Shown piece after piece: positions 62,001-64,000 of a stretch of DNA of 64,000 nt. Source of the stretch: Rhodococcus triatomae BKS 15-14 (GTDB lineage: Bacteria > Actinomycetota > Actinomycetes > Mycobacteriales > Mycobacteriaceae). The stretch spans positions 1 through 64,000 of the forward strand of contig AODO01000062.1 of the NCBI GenBank assembly GCA_000341795.1. Direction: 5' to 3'. Position 1 is the stretch's first letter. Each line of letters opens with the position of its first letter. A program made the position numbers and the translations under genes. The notes beneath the pieces are model-generated. The model was not told where the DNA came from. It was given only the letters and a program-made list of their open reading frames with translations, and did no database searches.

Positions 62001-63880
62001 CGGGTCGCGTACGCCTGGATGGGCCGAAGGAACCGGCCCGCAGCGTCGACAGCCGGCCCGGAGCTGTCGGCGCCGGCCACGAACACCGCGAACGCGACGT
62101 CCTGATCGATGCCGACGAACCAGCCGTGGGACGGCTGCCCGGCGACCTCGGCGGTCCCGGTCTTGCCGCGGACGTCGGGGATGTCCGCGAGTTGGGTTGC
62201 GGTGCCTGCCGTGACGGTCTCGCGCATCATCGACTTCAGCTGGTCGGTGACTGCGGCGGGCGCAGGCGTCGGAGTCGTGTCGCCGACGCCTGGTTGCCCC
62301 TGGACGAGCATGGGCGCGGGGGTCGAGCCGCGGGCGACGGATGCCGCGACGAGTGCCATCCCGAACGGTGACGCGGTCACCCGGCCCTGCCCGATCGCGG
62401 ATTCGACCCGTTCGGCCGGGGTGTCGGCGGGCGGGACGCTTCCGGTGACGGTGGTGAGGCCGGGCGTCACGTAGTCGACGCCGAGGCCGAACTGCTGGGC
62501 GGCGTCGTGCAGGGCGGTCGGGGTCATCGACACCGCGAGCTGTCCCATCGTGGTGTTGCAGGACCGGGCGAACGCGGTGTGCAGCGGTACCGATCCGAGG
62601 TCGAAGTTGTCGTCGTTGGGAATGGTGCGTCCCTCGATGGTGGCGACACCCGGGCACGGCAGAACGGTGTCCGGAGTCACCGAACCACCTTGCAGCGCAG
62701 CCGATGTCGTGACGATCTTGAAGGTGGATCCGGGAGGGTAGAGGCCGGTCAGCGCGATCGGGCCCTGCGCACCTGCGGCCGAGTTCTGCGCCACGGCGAG
62801 CACACCGCCGGTCGAGGGCCGGATCGCCACGATCGCCGCCTGCTGCGGGAGGCCGGCGATGGCCGCCTGCGCGGACGCCTGGATCGCCGGGTCGAGAGTC
62901 GTCGCGATGTCCGGGGCGGCCGTGCCGTCCTGCCCGGCGAGCCACCGGGCCGTTCCGTCGGGCTGCACCAGTTGGACGGCCCAGCCGGCGGTGTCGGCCT
63001 GCGCTTCCTCCCACAGGGTTCGCAGCCCCTCGAAAGCCGGTGACTGCGTGGCCTTGTCGACGGTGAGCAACCGGGTCTGCTTGACCTGGGTGACTCCCGG
63101 AATCGCGGCGAGTTGCGCCTCGATGGGCGCGAGGTCACTGTCGCGCAGGGTGATGACGGACAGCGGACGGCCCTGCGCAGCGGCGAGGTCGGCGCTGATC
63201 GACTCGGCCGTGACGGTGGGTGCGATGGGCTGCAGCAACGGCGCGAGGGCGGCAGCCGAGGCGGTGGGGTCCGGCACAGCGGTGGGGTCGAGGGTGACGA
63301 CGGTGACGGTCTGTTCGGTCATCAGGGGAGACCCGTTGCCGGCGAGCACCGCGGGCGACCCCCCGGCGAGGGCGGTGTAGCGCAGCGTCGCGTCGGCCGT
63401 CAGTCCCGGAGCGAGGAGCGCGGGGTCCCAGGGGATTGCTCCGCCGTCGGCGACGGCCTGGCCTCCTCCGGACGTCGTGTAGGTCCATTCCCGGGCGGGC
63501 GGCGAGGAGGCGGCGGTGGTCTCGGCAGCCGAGGAGGTCGGGGCCGTGCCACTCGGGGTGTCCGCGGCGGCTCCGGCGGCGAATGTCCAGTCGGCGTCGA
63601 GCGCGAAGGTGCCTGCATCACTGTCGGTGCTCGCCACGACGAACCGTGCGTCGGTCGGGTTCAGTCCCTCGAACATCTGCCCGATCGCGGTGGCGGCCGC
63701 GGTGGGATCGGACGTCAGGGCCGCTGCCGCCTGCACGTCGCGTCGGGTCAGCGCGTCCGCGAACTCCTGTGCGGCGGTCTCCGTCTCCGTCGGTCCGGTA
63801 CTGCAGGCGACACCGCCGAGGACCAGGGCCGACACCGAGACGGTCGCCACACCGAACGTGATTCCGGGGCTCATACGCAT
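61997..63880 (-). CDS. Penicillin-binding lipoprotein (class B, MecA-N type), Rv2864c-like
   Basis: 627 residues from ATG 63880; TAGTGT 6 nt upstream suggests a leaderless start. Lipobox LGGVAC (Cys about 26). NTF2-like MecA_N domain (about 30-140), Ser/Thr/Ala linker, dimerisation domain, transpeptidase with Ser385-x-x-Lys388 (GSTFK), SCN, and KTG in RGKTGTAE. It cross-links peptidoglycan outside the membrane. Close to mycobacterial PBP-lipo (Rv2864c) in layout and size. Confidence 0.92.
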   Translation of the reverse strand: MRMSPGITFGVATVSVSALVLGGVACSTGPTETETAAQEFADALTRRDVQAAAALTSDPTAAATAIGQMFEGLNPTDARFVVASTDSDAGTFALDADWTFAAGAAADTPSGTAPTSSAAETTAASSPPAREWTYTTSGGGQAVADGGAIPWDPALLAPGLTADATLRYTALAGGSPAVLAGNGSPLMTEQTVTVVTLDPTAVPDPTASAAALAPLLQPIAPTVTAESISADLAAAQGRPLSVITLRDSDLAPIEAQLAAIPGVTQVKQTRLLTVDKATQSPAFEGLRTLWEEAQADTAGWAVQLVQPDGTARWLAGQDGTAAPDIATTLDPAIQASAQAAIAGLPQQAAIVAIRPSTGGVLAVAQNSAAGAQGPIALTGLYPPGSTFKIVTTSAALQGGSVTPDTVLPCPGVATIEGRTIPNDDNFDLGSVPLHTAFARSCNTTMGQLAVSMTPTALHDAAQQFGLGVDYVTPGLTTVTGSVPPADTPAERVESAIGQGRVTASPFGMALVAASVARGSTPAPMLVQGQPGVGDTTPTPAPAAVTDQLKSMMRETVTAGTATQLADIPDVRGKTGTAEVAGQPSHGWFVGIDQDVAFAVFVAGADSSGPAVDAAGRFLRPIQAYATR

Positions 63881-63968
63881 CCCCCGACACTAGGCGGCAT
63901 CGCCCCCTGCTCGCCGTTCCGGGAGCGGGCGCCATGGTCACCGCACCCCGGGGCGCGCGATAGCGGCG

Positions 63969-64000
63969 TAGGCTTGTAATCAAGTAATCATTGCAACTTG
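63969..64000 (+). promoter_or_regulatory. Possible promoter/operator for a gene beyond the window
   Basis: TAGGCT (63969-63974) is followed by two GTAATCA direct repeats 8 nt apart (63976-63982 and 63984-63990), and CAAGT/ACTTG ends form a weak dyad. The sequence is A+T-rich compared with its surroundings. It may be the promoter and regulator site of a gene starting after 64000. Confidence 0.35.

Noticed and set aside
1-64000. CRISPR arrays, tRNA/rRNA genes, IS elements or prophage
   Set aside because: No regularly spaced repeats, no tRNA T-loop consensus in a cloverleaf context and no transposase or phage-like protein were seen.

Overview
The window is high-GC actinobacterial chromosome (roughly 70% G+C by eye) from a mycolic-acid bacterium, most likely Rhodococcus or a close relative. 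The evidence is gene content and order. MmpL3, AftD, a TmaT-like acyltransferase, LpqI, FadA2/FabG4/HtdX, TrmB-NYN-MmpL3 and GTP-dependent PEPCK appear in blocks that correspond, with small rearrangements, to the Mycobacterium tuberculosis Rv0206c-Rv0243 neighbourhood. No tRNA, rRNA, CRISPR array, insertion sequence or phage gene was recognised.

Layout. 1-4.3 kb: a truncated secreted-protein gene, a gene-free stretch rich in dyads, then a VTC / DUF4956 / CotH-kinase operon. 4.3-11.1 kb: an aldo/keto reductase, fadA2 divergent from fabG4-htdX, a TetR regulator whose palindrome occurs both before its own gene and in the fadA2/fabG4 gap, and lpqI. 11.2-24.8 kb: envelope-glycan block (USP, DUF2613, AftD, TmaT-like acyltransferase, DUF3068, Mut7-C, flippase, Rv0226c-like membrane protein, GT4, methyltransferase) with several convergent overlaps. 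24.8-28.6 kb: ROK kinase, then a phosphotransferase-ALDH operon behind a KstR-type box. 28.6-33.9 kb: Mg2+ P-type ATPase with an M-box riboswitch and a short leader ORF, a secreted protein, and a CDF transporter. 33.9-42.3 kb: cysK-cysE, pckG, two tandem secreted paralogues, a small D-rich protein and two P-loop GTPases. 42.5-47.6 kb: trmB-NYN-mmpL3 and a DUF1707 protein. 47.6-55 kb: DUF2339 membrane protein with a MacR-type palindrome, MacR/MacS-like two-component system, adenylate cyclase, a flippase-like protein and a FadR-type regulator. 55-57.5 kb: leuA with a Leu-rich leader peptide and attenuator, then yceI. 57.6-64 kb: KstD-like flavoprotein, DUF3054, POT transporter, TauE/SafE protein and a penicillin-binding lipoprotein.

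Most notable signals. (1) A 46-bp palindrome lies inside two different membrane-protein genes (aftD and the Rv0226c-like gene). Both copies are read in the same frame and encode nearly the same 15-residue insert, like Rickettsia palindromic elements. (2) The Mg2+ ATPase has an M-box riboswitch followed by a 22-codon leader ORF that begins D-D-P-P, recalling MgtL-type ribosome-destabilising leaders. (3) leuA has an apparently leaderless Leu-codon leader peptide with mutually exclusive hairpins, and a FadR-type operator over its -35 region. (4) Several operators match published consensus sequences or pair with nearby regulators (TetR, KstR, MacR, GntR). Many genes show a TANNNT box 6-8 nt before the start codon, which suggests leaderless mRNAs; this was used to choose starts.
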